A stretch of DNA of 10,736 nt, from NCBI GenBank assembly GCA_018716365.1, contig DVKA01000094.1, positions 1 through 10,736 of the forward strand, written 5' to 3'. The notes beneath the pieces were generated by a model. The model searched no databases and was not told where the DNA came from. It saw only the letters and a program-made list of their open reading frames with translations. A program made the translations under genes and the position numbers. Shown piece after piece: positions 1 through 5,455 of this stretch; position 1 is the stretch's first letter, and the number at the start of each line of letters is the position of its first letter. Source of the stretch: Candidatus Caccocola faecipullorum (GTDB taxonomy: Bacteria; Synergistota; Synergistia; Synergistales; Synergistaceae).

Positions 1-321
1 GCGGCACTCGCCGCAGTGCGCGCCGCGCCACGCGCATTCGTAACCCGGCGACATACAGGCGTTCACGAAAAGATCCTCGTCGATGCAGCGCAGCAGATCG
101 TAAAGCGTCAGCGCGCCGAGGTCCGCCGAAAGCCGGCAGCCGCCCTCCGCGCCGCGGAAAATTTCAACGTAGCCGCATTTCGCCAGCTTCTTCAGAATCT
201 TATAGGCGAACTGCACCGGCACGAACTCAGCCTCGCAGATCCGCCCGACGGTCATCTTCTCGCCGCCAGCGAGCGCCCTCAGTATCCTCACGGCGTAATC
301 GCTTTCTCTCGTCATAATCAT
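1..321 (-). CDS. Rrf2-family transcriptional regulator, partial (3' end beyond the window)
   Basis: The visible 107 residues begin MIMTRESDYAVRILRAL and continue with a winged-helix pattern (VGRICEAEFVPVQFAYKILKKL, then a wing ending EGGCRL) typical of Rrf2 regulators, which are usually 130-165 aa. After the dimerisation-helix start (LTLYDLLRCID) come cysteines at residues 89, 96, 103 and 106. The first three lie where IscR, NsrR and RirA carry Fe-S ligands, so an iron-sulfur or redox-sensing regulator is likely. The spacing (Cys-x6-Cys-x6-Cys) differs slightly from IscR. The gene runs off the left edge, so its target genes are not visible. The ATG at 321 is used because an AAGGGG ribosome site lies about 7 nt upstream; the ATG at 315 is an alternative. 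The family call is firm; the Fe-S role is inferred. Confidence 0.9.
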   Translation of the reverse strand, partial: MIMTRESDYAVRILRALAGGEKMTVGRICEAEFVPVQFAYKILKKLAKCGYVEIFRGAEGGCRLSADLGALTLYDLLRCIDEDLFVNACMSPGYECAWRGAHCGECR

Positions 322-337
322 GCGCGTTTCCCCTTCG

Positions 338-371
338 TGATAAGAGTAACATAGTGGAGAAATTTTATCAA
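338..371 (-). promoter_or_regulatory. Candidate promoter/operator of the Rrf2 gene
   Basis: On the minus strand, TTGATA (366-371) is followed after 17 nt by a weak -10, TACTCT (343-348). An alternative -10, TAAAAT, lies at 362-367. An inverted repeat TGATAA (338-343) / TTATCA (365-370) brackets this region and could be an autoregulatory site. The promoter is not strong and the operator role is inferred from position only. Confidence 0.3.
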
Positions 372-462
372 GTATGCTCTGTTAAATAAAACGGCTCCCT
401 TCCGCATGAAAATAAAATCATCCGGGACGGAGGCGCGGAGGAGGGCGCAATGCAAAAGAGGA

Positions 463-509
463 AAACGGCGCGGCTCATGGTACGGGACGCATCTCTCGCC
501 GCGCCGTTT
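463..509 (-). terminator. Long GC-rich hairpin, possible terminator of the surface-protein gene
   Basis: A perfect 12-bp inverted repeat (AAACGGCGCGGC at 463-474, its complement at 498-509) encloses a 23-nt loop. Read on the minus strand it is followed by a pyrimidine-rich TCCTCTTTTG tail, so it could end the transcript of the gene that stops at 694, after a 3' UTR of roughly 200 nt. On the plus strand it has no U tract and would instead be an internal stem of any transcript ending at 658. It lies in the 322-693 gap, where no convincing gene is seen. Confidence 0.45.
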
Positions 510-636
510 GTTTGACGTTCTGTTGCTCCCCCCTTCGCGCTTTTGCGCCTTCGTCTGTTTCTGCCGCGCGGCTTTCCGTTCCTTATCATGCCGCGCCGCT
601 TCCCGCGCGCGCTAAGGCGGCGGGCGTATCCGCGCC

Positions 637-658
637 GTCCGCACAAGCGGACTTTTTT
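637..658 (+). terminator. Orphan rho-independent terminator on the plus strand
   Basis: GTCCGC (637-642), loop ACAA, GCGGAC (647-652), then six T residues (653-658) make a textbook intrinsic terminator on the plus strand. No credible plus-strand gene precedes it: the only ORF (406-615) has no ribosome site and is Arg/Cys/Ser-rich. On the minus strand the stem is not followed by U residues, so it does not serve the 694-2808 gene. It may end a small RNA starting within 322-637, or block antisense transcription into the surface-protein gene. Confidence 0.65.
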
Positions 659-693
659 ATAATTCGTGCGGCGGCGCAGTGATTATTATTTTT

Positions 694-2808
694 TTACTTT
701 TTCCTGCGCGCGAAGAGAGGTACTACTGCGAGCAGCGCGAGCGCGCCGAAGCCGGCCGAGCAGCCGCCGCCTCCGCCGCTTCCGCCGCCGCTTGGAGGCG
801 CGGGCTGCGGCGAGGCGCTGACGGTTACGGCGCACGTCGCAGTCTTTCCGCCGTCTGCCGTCGTTGCGGTTATTGTCGTTGTGCCTATTCCGTGAGCGGT
901 AACAAGGCCGTTTTCATCGACCGTAGCGACGGCTGCGTCGTCGCTGCTCCACGTTACGTTCTTGTCAGCGGCGTTTTCCGGCGTTATGGCTGCTGAAAGC
1001 GTCGCTTTTTCGCCTACTGTGAGCTGTAGCTCCGTCTGGTCGAGCGACACGGATTCGACATGTATGACGTCTGCCGTTACCGAGCAGCTTGCGGAGACGC
1101 CACCAGCCGTTGCGGTTATTGTCGTTGTACCTATTCCGTGAGCGGTAACGAGGCCGTTTTCATCGACCGTAGCTACGGCCGCGTCGCCTCCGCCCCACGT
1201 TACTACATTATTGTTAGTCGCGTTCGCGGGGATCACGGCCGCGGCAAGCTGCTGCGTGCCGCCGACTAGCATGGAGAGTTCGGCGGGCGTTATCTTGATT
1301 TCCGCAACCGGTACGGCCGGGGTTTCCGCGTTGGCGACAGTTATCGTCACGTTTCCGGTCGGAGCGTCCGCAGGCTTTCCGGTAACTAAGTTCGTCGAGT
1401 ACAAGCTGAAGACAAGATCTTCCGTGCCTATGGCGTCCGTGCCCGTTACGACGTAGGGCCATGCCGATGTGTCTATGGAGAAGGTACTATATTCCGTTTC
1501 CTGTACGGCGATATATTTCGCCGCCTGTTCCTGAGTCAGCGGCTTTCCGCCCGGCTGGGCGGTGAAGTTCAGCGTCGAGCTTCCGCCTGGCGTGAGATTC
1601 ACGACGGAGCAGGACGGGATTACGGAGAGTATTATCTCGCCGCTCTCGAACTCTTCGGCGGGGAGCGCTTTCGTCGTTTCTTCGTCTACGCAATAAAGCC
1701 CCATACCTGTGGCGTTTTCGCTGGAATCTCCGTTCCACGCGCTCCACGCGCAGTTGGAGACGGACGACCCGATTTCGAGATTTCCTGAGATTCTGCCTGT
1801 GTTATTATATTCTCCTCCTGTTGCGGTTATGCTTCCGGCTCCGCCTGTATATGCGCAGCCTGACATCTGACCGTGATGAGCGCTCCCCGTTATCCCGCCT
1901 GCGTCGTTGGAGTTCTTCCCCTCGGCCGATATGGCGGCGGATGCGGCGGTGCAGTTTGTCATCTTGGCATAATATAATCTTCCGGCTATGCCTCCGGCCA
2001 TGTTAAGGGCAGATTCTCCCGACGCGGATATTTTTTCCGAGGACGCCGTGCAGTTATCTACGGTGCTGCCGCTGTCGGCCTGACCGACGATGCCGCCAAC
2101 CCGGTTGTTGGCGCCCTGCCCGCCGCAGACTGCCGTTACGCTGCCGCCTGTGTATGTGCATCCGACGATTTTGGCGCCACGCGCGACCCCCATCGTATGC
2201 CCGACGACGCCGCCCGCGCAGACGTCCCTTTCGGTCGAATTTGCGTTCACGCTGCCGGAGAAGGAACAGTTGGTGATATTCGCCCCGGATTGCGCGCTTC
2301 CCACGATGCCGCCAATATATATGGGGATGGCGCCGGAGCTCTCCGCCGAGATTTCTCCCGATACGTTGAGATTCTTCACGTTGCCGTAAATGAAGCCGAA
2401 GAAGCCGGCACACACGCCAAACCCAGGATTTTCCACTCCATTATTAACGTTTACTCCGCTGACGGTGAAGCCGCCGCCGTCGAATGTGCCTTTGTAGGGA
2501 TTGGAAGGCCCCGTGCCTATCGGCGTCCACGGCTCGCCGCCAAGGTCTATGTCGCTCATCAGCTTCGCGTTTGCGGTACTATTTATTGTTTTATTATTAA
2601 TTCCGTCGCGGAAATCTTTGAGCTCCGGCGCCGTGCGCAGCTCGTAAACGCCTTCCGCGTTCGGCGTTAGCGCCTGCGCCTGCGGCGCGAAGCCGCAGAA
2701 CACGGCCGTCGCGAGCAGAAGCAGGACAAGGCAGATTTTCCCGAATTTCCCGCGCGCCGCGGCGCTGCTGCTGAATGCGCCCGACGCAGATTTTTTCGTT
2801 TCTTTCAT
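694..2808 (-). CDS. Secreted surface protein: GLUG repeats, two Big_2 domains, Synergist-CTERM sorting signal
   Basis: This 704-aa protein is probably exported and attached to the cell envelope. Residues 1-46 form a long signal peptide: a basic start, the hydrophobic stretch CLVLLLLATAVF, and a likely cleavage after AQA. Residues about 110-355 hold repeated GGIVG-type segments spaced by NC-containing strands, typical of GLUG-motif beta-solenoids, with many paired cysteines. A linker of unknown fold follows at about 390-492. Two Big_2 (bacterial Ig-like) domains, about 500-578 and 582-664, share an almost identical stretch (AAVATVDENGLVTAHGIG). The end, 673-704, is a Gly-rich linker, GGCSAG, a hydrophobic helix and RRKK, matching the Synergist-CTERM tail. 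Adhesion, or binding of host or matrix glycans or proteins, is plausible but inferred. The ATG at 2808 has an AGAAAGGAG site 9 nt upstream (2818-2826). Confidence 0.93.
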   Translation of the reverse strand: MKETKKSASGAFSSSAAARGKFGKICLVLLLLATAVFCGFAPQAQALTPNAEGVYELRTAPELKDFRDGINNKTINSTANAKLMSDIDLGGEPWTPIGTGPSNPYKGTFDGGGFTVSGVNVNNGVENPGFGVCAGFFGFIYGNVKNLNVSGEISAESSGAIPIYIGGIVGSAQSGANITNCSFSGSVNANSTERDVCAGGVVGHTMGVARGAKIVGCTYTGGSVTAVCGGQGANNRVGGIVGQADSGSTVDNCTASSEKISASGESALNMAGGIAGRLYYAKMTNCTAASAAISAEGKNSNDAGGITGSAHHGQMSGCAYTGGAGSITATGGEYNNTGRISGNLEIGSSVSNCAWSAWNGDSSENATGMGLYCVDEETTKALPAEEFESGEIILSVIPSCSVVNLTPGGSSTLNFTAQPGGKPLTQEQAAKYIAVQETEYSTFSIDTSAWPYVVTGTDAIGTEDLVFSLYSTNLVTGKPADAPTGNVTITVANAETPAVPVAEIKITPAELSMLVGGTQQLAAAVIPANATNNNVVTWGGGDAAVATVDENGLVTAHGIGTTTITATAGGVSASCSVTADVIHVESVSLDQTELQLTVGEKATLSAAITPENAADKNVTWSSDDAAVATVDENGLVTAHGIGTTTITATTADGGKTATCAVTVSASPQPAPPSGGGSGGGGGCSAGFGALALLAVVPLFARRKK
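862..957 (-). repeat. Direct repeat copy 1 (encodes part of the second Big_2 domain)
   Basis: This 96-bp stretch matches 1108-1203 with 8 differences by eye, at an offset of 246 bp, exactly 82 codons. The first 72 bp differ at only three positions. It encodes the conserved strand region of the C-terminal Ig-like domain. Confidence 0.9.
1108..1203 (-). repeat. Direct repeat copy 2 (encodes part of the first Big_2 domain)
   Basis: Partner of 862-957. The similarity is high at the DNA level, including third codon positions, while the flanking parts of the two domains have diverged. This suggests a recent duplication or gene conversion limited to this block. Confidence 0.9.
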
Positions 2809-2841
2809 TTCTAAACGCTCCTTTCTGATAAGAAAAACAAA

Positions 2842-2860
2842 CGCGGCGTAAACGCCCGCG
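2842..2860 (-). other. Small hairpin in the leader of the surface-protein gene
   Basis: On the minus strand CGCGG pairs with CCGCG, and an inner GCGT...ACGC-type stem continues with one bulged G. It sits about 15 nt upstream of the ribosome site of the 694-2808 gene and could affect translation or mRNA stability. No U tract follows, so it is not a terminator. Confidence 0.4.
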
Positions 2861-2916
2861 GCTTTAATGACGCGTGCTCCTTTTTCTTTCTTATTTGATT
2901 TGTGTCCCGGGCGTTT

Positions 2917-2945
2917 TTATTAGAGCATAAAGCGGCGGCCGTGAA
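2917..2945 (-). promoter_or_regulatory. Weak candidate promoter for the surface-protein gene
   Basis: TTCACG (2940-2945) and TAATAA (2917-2922), separated by 17 nt, are a partial sigma70 match on the minus strand (4 of 6 and 3 of 6). An AT-rich island around 3050-3072 is an alternative start region further upstream. If that one is used, the transcript would carry the structured segment at 2936-3029. Confidence 0.25.
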
Positions 2946-3029
2946 CAGGCCGGAAGTCCGCCACTTTTCGGGAAAAATGTGGCGGGACTCCGCCAGTGTG
3001 CGGAAAGATGCGGCGGAGTTCTGCCGCCG
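2936..3029 (-). other. Cluster of overlapping, mutually exclusive stems in the 2809-3252 intergenic region
   Basis: Four successive hairpins can be drawn: 2936-2940 with 2948-2952; 2955-2964 with 2979-2989 (10 bp, one bulge); 2987-2994 with 3012-3019 (8 bp, perfect); and 3011-3016 with 3024-3029 (6 bp). The second and third share bases 2987-2989, and the third and fourth share 3012-3016, so they cannot form together. Such chains occur in attenuators and riboswitch-like leaders. No known riboswitch consensus was recognised. The rest of the 444-bp gap holds only the hairpins listed here and an AT-rich segment. Confidence 0.45.
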
Positions 3030-3161
3030 TTACAATCAATCGCCTTATTGCCGAATATATATACTGATAATGTTCTTTGCGCTCGGCCGTCCGCGCGGAG
3101 CGGCGGGCGCGTTTCGGGGACGTGGGGAATTTCGCGCGCGGCGGTTTTTCGGATGAAAAGG

Positions 3162-3187
3162 AAAAGAGAGGCGCGCGCCTCTCTTTT
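3162..3187 (-). terminator. Terminator of the membrane LuxR regulator gene (bidirectional palindrome)
   Basis: This is a perfect 26-bp palindrome with a 13-base half AAAAGAGAGGCGC. On the minus strand it ends CTCTCTTTTCC and is followed by more T residues. It lies 65 nt downstream of the stop codon at 3253. The A-rich and T-rich ends let it work in both directions. Confidence 0.75.
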
Positions 3188-3252
3188 GTTCTTCAGCTTA
3201 TATTTTTTGTTTTTCTGCTTTTGTCTTCGTCCGGCTGGGAGTGCGCGCGTGG

Positions 3253-4635
3253 TCAGCGCGTTTCGCGCACGTAGGCTATCATCATGTCGGCTCTGTTTTT
3301 TGCTCCGGTTTTCGCGTAGAGCGCGGAGAGGCGGCGTTCGCAGGTGCGGCGGCTCACGCCGAGGGCGTCGGCGAGTTCCTGCGTCGTCTGTTCCGCGTTT
3401 TTGTCGACGAGCATTTTCAGTATTTCCGTCTCGCGCGCGGAGAGGCCGTATTTTTCGGCGAAGGCCGCCACGCGTTCGTCTTCCGTAGCCTGCGGGGAGG
3501 GCGGGGCTTCGCGTGCGGTCTCCGGCGCATACGTTTCGCCTGCGTCGATGCGCCGCCCGAAGGCGAGCCACGCCGCCATCGCGGCGACGAGCGCAGCGTT
3601 GCACCAGAATATCCATCGCGCGCCGGAAACTTCGGTCAACGCCGAGGCGAATACTACGCCGGCGCAGTTGACGAACTGTTTTATTATCCTGCCGAGGCTG
3701 GCCCAGAGCTCGGGGAAGCCGCTTTCTTCAGCCGTGCGCATGAAGGGGACGCTGAAGTAGACGACGTAGAATCCGGCGAAGCACCAGAAGCAGAGGTGGA
3801 AGAGCTGGTAGCTTTCCGCATCCCCGGAGAGGAAGAAGGGGTAGAATCCGGTCACGGCCGCGGCGGCGAGGGCGGCGAATGCGATGACGCGCCCGCTGCG
3901 CAGGTCGGCGGCCCATCCCGCGATCATCAGGGAGAGGATGTAGAAGAGGCGCGGCCATTTGAAGACGGTCAGCTTGCCTTCGGCGTTGAGCTTCATCAGC
4001 ACGCCGTCCCCGAGGCTGTAGAAGTAGCTGAGGAGCACGACCATCGCTGCGGCGAAGATAAAATCGGCGGCGGGCGTTCCGCGTTCTTCCGGCGGGAGGC
4101 GGCGCGCCGGCTCGCCGGGCGACGGCGGCATGGCCCTGACGAAGAGGGCCGCGGCTGCGGCGACCGCGGCGAGGCGGAAGTGCGGCGCGGCGAAGTAGTT
4201 CTGTATCGGGTACTGTACGGCGACGGAGGCGGCTATCGCCGCGGCGTAGAGCTTTCCCGTCATGCCGGTCGGGCGCAGCGCGACAGCCGCGGCCCAGAGC
4301 GACGCGCCGCCGAGGAAGCCGCCCAAAGCCATCGCGGCGAACGAGAACAGCAGCCTCGGCTCCGGCTGCGCGAAAATTTCGGCGAGCGCCGCGGAGATGA
4401 CGAAGAGCGCGGCAGCCGCCGGGACGAAGCGGTTTTTGTCCGCCGCGGCCGTCCGCGTCCGCGCGAGCAGCGGGAAGAGCAGGTAGCCGCATCCGTTTAT
4501 GAACATCGCCGCGGCGTAGAGCGCCGTCATTGTTCCCGCGCCGAAGGCGTTGAGGTGCGTGTGGAGCGCGAATTCGGTCAGGAAGAACATGACCGAGTAG
4601 GAGGTCAGATATATGAAAGGCCTTAGCATCTGCAC
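3253..4635 (-). CDS. Membrane-bound LuxR-type regulator with an MFS-like 12-helix sensor domain
   Basis: This 460-aa protein has about twelve hydrophobic segments (near 5-24, 34-57, 70-88, 95-120, 129-148, 153-169, 191-213, 228-245, 249-269, 277-299, 317-333 and 341-360) resembling a major-facilitator fold. A charged linker (361-391) and a LuxR/GerE helix-turn-helix (398-455) follow, with LSARETEIL, the recognition helix VSRRTCERRLSALYAKTG and KNRADMM. Proteins of this architecture are known in gut anaerobes, notably Coriobacteria, as one-component regulators that often control neighbouring genes. It has no phospho-acceptor domain, so ligand sensing by the membrane part is inferred. The start is the GTG at 4635, because GGAGG lies 6 nt upstream; the in-frame ATG at 4629 would leave 12 nt. 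It is transcribed away from the CHR gene pair, which is its most likely target besides itself. Confidence 0.9.
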   Translation of the reverse strand: MQMLRPFIYLTSYSVMFFLTEFALHTHLNAFGAGTMTALYAAAMFINGCGYLLFPLLARTRTAAADKNRFVPAAAALFVISAALAEIFAQPEPRLLFSFAAMALGGFLGGASLWAAAVALRPTGMTGKLYAAAIAASVAVQYPIQNYFAAPHFRLAAVAAAAALFVRAMPPSPGEPARRLPPEERGTPAADFIFAAAMVVLLSYFYSLGDGVLMKLNAEGKLTVFKWPRLFYILSLMIAGWAADLRSGRVIAFAALAAAAVTGFYPFFLSGDAESYQLFHLCFWCFAGFYVVYFSVPFMRTAEESGFPELWASLGRIIKQFVNCAGVVFASALTEVSGARWIFWCNAALVAAMAAWLAFGRRIDAGETYAPETAREAPPSPQATEDERVAAFAEKYGLSARETEILKMLVDKNAEQTTQELADALGVSRRTCERRLSALYAKTGAKNRADMMIAYVRETR

Positions 4636-4646
4636 AAAACACCTCC

Positions 4647-4664
4647 GTGTCCGCGGAAACTGGA
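4647..4664 (+). repeat. GTGTCCG-type repeat copy A (leader of the LuxR gene)
   Basis: On the plus strand GTGTCCG, two bases (CG), then GAAACTGGA. The same two blocks recur at 4875-4893 with three bases between them. This copy lies just upstream of the LuxR ribosome site. It is a candidate operator element. Confidence 0.5.
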
Positions 4665-4690
4665 TTTTTCCAGCCGTGGCTTGGAACGCC

Positions 4691-4722
4691 GAAATAAATA
4701 TCGATTATGTAAATTTTATTTC
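4691..4722. promoter_or_regulatory. Inverted repeat overlapping the LuxR-gene -10 box
   Basis: GAAATAAA (4691-4698) and TTTATTTC (4715-4722) form an 8-bp inverted repeat separated by 16 nt, with its right arm across the -10 hexamer (4713-4718). The position suits autorepression. The AT-rich composition makes chance possible. Confidence 0.35.
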
Positions 4723-4740
4723 ATCTGCCGCATTTGTCAA
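4713..4740 (-). promoter_or_regulatory. Sigma70-type promoter of the membrane LuxR gene
   Basis: A perfect -35 TTGACA (4735-4740) and a -10 TAAAAT (4713-4718) are separated by 16 nt on the minus strand. Transcription would start near 4705, giving a leader of about 70 nt that contains repeat copy A and a small CTGGA/TCCAG stem. Confidence 0.75.
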
Positions 4741-4765
4741 ACAAAGATAAAGCGTAAGGGTGGAG

Positions 4766-4774
4766 CCGCGGACA
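4766..4774 (-). repeat. GTGTCCG-type repeat copy B (inverted, upstream of the LuxR -35)
   Basis: CCGCGGACA here is the exact reverse complement of TGTCCGCGG at 4648-4656. The 9-bp arms flank the LuxR promoter, about 110 bp apart, which would suit looping or cooperative binding if this is an operator. Confidence 0.4.
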
Positions 4775-4837
4775 AATGCAATTCCTGCCGCCGTCAAATA
4801 CGCGCGCGCCACGAAATGACGGCGCGCTCTGGCTCTT

Positions 4838-4866
4838 TTGCGCCGCGGGTAGTATAGTAATATAAT
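4838..4866 (+). promoter_or_regulatory. Sigma70-type promoter of the CHR gene pair
   Basis: A perfect -10 TATAAT (4861-4866) lies 17 nt after TTGCGC (4838-4843). The start would be near 4873, giving a leader of about 30 nt that consists almost entirely of repeat copy C and the ribosome site. A GCGCGCC/GGCGCGC inverted repeat (4804-4810 and 4821-4827) lies just upstream. Confidence 0.75.
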
Positions 4867-4874
4867 GGACTTAT

Positions 4875-4893
4875 GTGTCCGAAAGAAACTGGA
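4875..4893 (+). repeat. GTGTCCG-type repeat copy C (leader of the CHR pair)
   Basis: GTGTCCG, three bases (AAA), then GAAACTGGA: the same blocks as copy A. It begins at about the predicted transcription start and overlaps the GGAGG ribosome site (4891-4895), so bound protein or RNA structure could block expression. Part of the similarity may reflect the shared purine-rich ribosome-site context. Confidence 0.5.
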
Positions 4894-4903
4894 GGTTTTT
4901 ATA

Positions 4904-5455
4904 ATGAAAGAATTACTTGACATATACTTCTCATTCTTCAGAATGGGGACGGTGATGTTCGGCGGAGGCTACACCATGCTGCCGATATTAAAACGTGAAT
5001 GCGTCGAAAGAAAAAATTGGGTGAGCGATGAACAGGTGATGGACTTCTACGCCGTAAGCCAAGGGCTGCCCGGCATCATCGCCGTCAACGTCTCCGTCTT
5101 CATCGGCTACCACGTGCGGCGCGCAGGCGGGGGAATAGCCGCGGCGCTCGGCACGGTCTCGCCATGCATTATTATCATCAGCATAATCGCAGCATTCCTC
5201 ACTAACTTTCAGGACAACGTCATAGTGCGCGAAGCGATGACCGGCGTATCGATATGCGTCGTCGCGCTGATACTCGACGCGGTGCTCGGCCTGTGGAAGA
5301 AGGGCGTCAAAGACAAAATCGGAATCGCGATATGCGCGCTTGTATTCCTGCTCATGGAATTCACGCCAGTGTCGCCCGTCGCCATCGTCGTAGGCGCGGC
5401 GCTCGCCGGCATAATTTATAAAAACGCCGCTGTCAAGAGGGAGGCCGCGAAATAA
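4904..5455 (+). CDS. CHR-family (chromate transporter) half-protein, first of the pair
   Basis: This 183-aa membrane protein has one CHR domain, the length expected for the short, two-gene form of chromate-ion transporters. Near the N-terminus are FFRMGTVMFGGGY (glycines 20-22), then QGLPG (53-57) and VFIGYHVRRAGG, all at family positions. The hydrophobic segments at about 84-100, 112-130, 138-152 and 155-172 fit five to six membrane helices. Short CHR proteins act as pairs inserted in opposite orientations. Several confer chromate efflux, but the physiological anion is often unknown, so chromate itself is not proven here. The ATG at 4904 is chosen because GGAGG lies 8 nt upstream; an ATG at 4865 overlaps the -10 box. 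Its stop overlaps the next start by one base (TAATG), implying translational coupling. Confidence 0.92.
   Translation: MKELLDIYFSFFRMGTVMFGGGYTMLPILKRECVERKNWVSDEQVMDFYAVSQGLPGIIAVNVSVFIGYHVRRAGGGIAAALGTVSPCIIIISIIAAFLTNFQDNVIVREAMTGVSICVVALILDAVLGLWKKGVKDKIGIAICALVFLLMEFTPVSPVAIVVGAALAGIIYKNAAVKREAAK

Noticed and set aside
406..615. Plus-strand 69-codon ORF before the orphan terminator
   Set aside because: It has no ribosome site and an Arg/Cys/Ser-rich composition, and it spans a perfect 12-bp stem. A non-coding transcript explains the terminator better.
862..1203. CRISPR-like or mobile repeat
   Set aside because: There are only two copies, in frame and inside one gene, exactly 82 codons apart; they are protein-domain repeats.
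2860..2890. Second AAAAGGAG ribosome-like site in the leader of the surface-protein gene
   Set aside because: No ATG, GTG or TTG follows at a suitable distance with an open frame, so no leader peptide can be supported.
2891..3616. Minus-strand 241-codon ORF across the intergenic region and the LuxR 3' end
   Set aside because: It is Arg-rich, overlaps the terminator palindrome and the structured region, and shares sequence with the LuxR gene in another frame.
3241..4626. Long plus-strand ORF of 461 codons
   Set aside because: It is antisense to the membrane LuxR gene, extremely rich in Arg, Glu and Gly, has no recognisable domain, and arises from the GC-rich codon pattern. The minus frame shows membrane helices and a clear HTH.
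4865..4903. Upstream ATG for the first CHR gene
   Set aside because: It overlaps the TATAAT box and lacks a ribosome site; the ATG at 4904 has GGAGG at the right distance and begins with the family's usual N-terminus.
4705..4923. Minus-strand 72-codon ORF across the divergent intergenic region
   Set aside because: It overlaps both promoters and the start of the first CHR gene and resembles no known protein.
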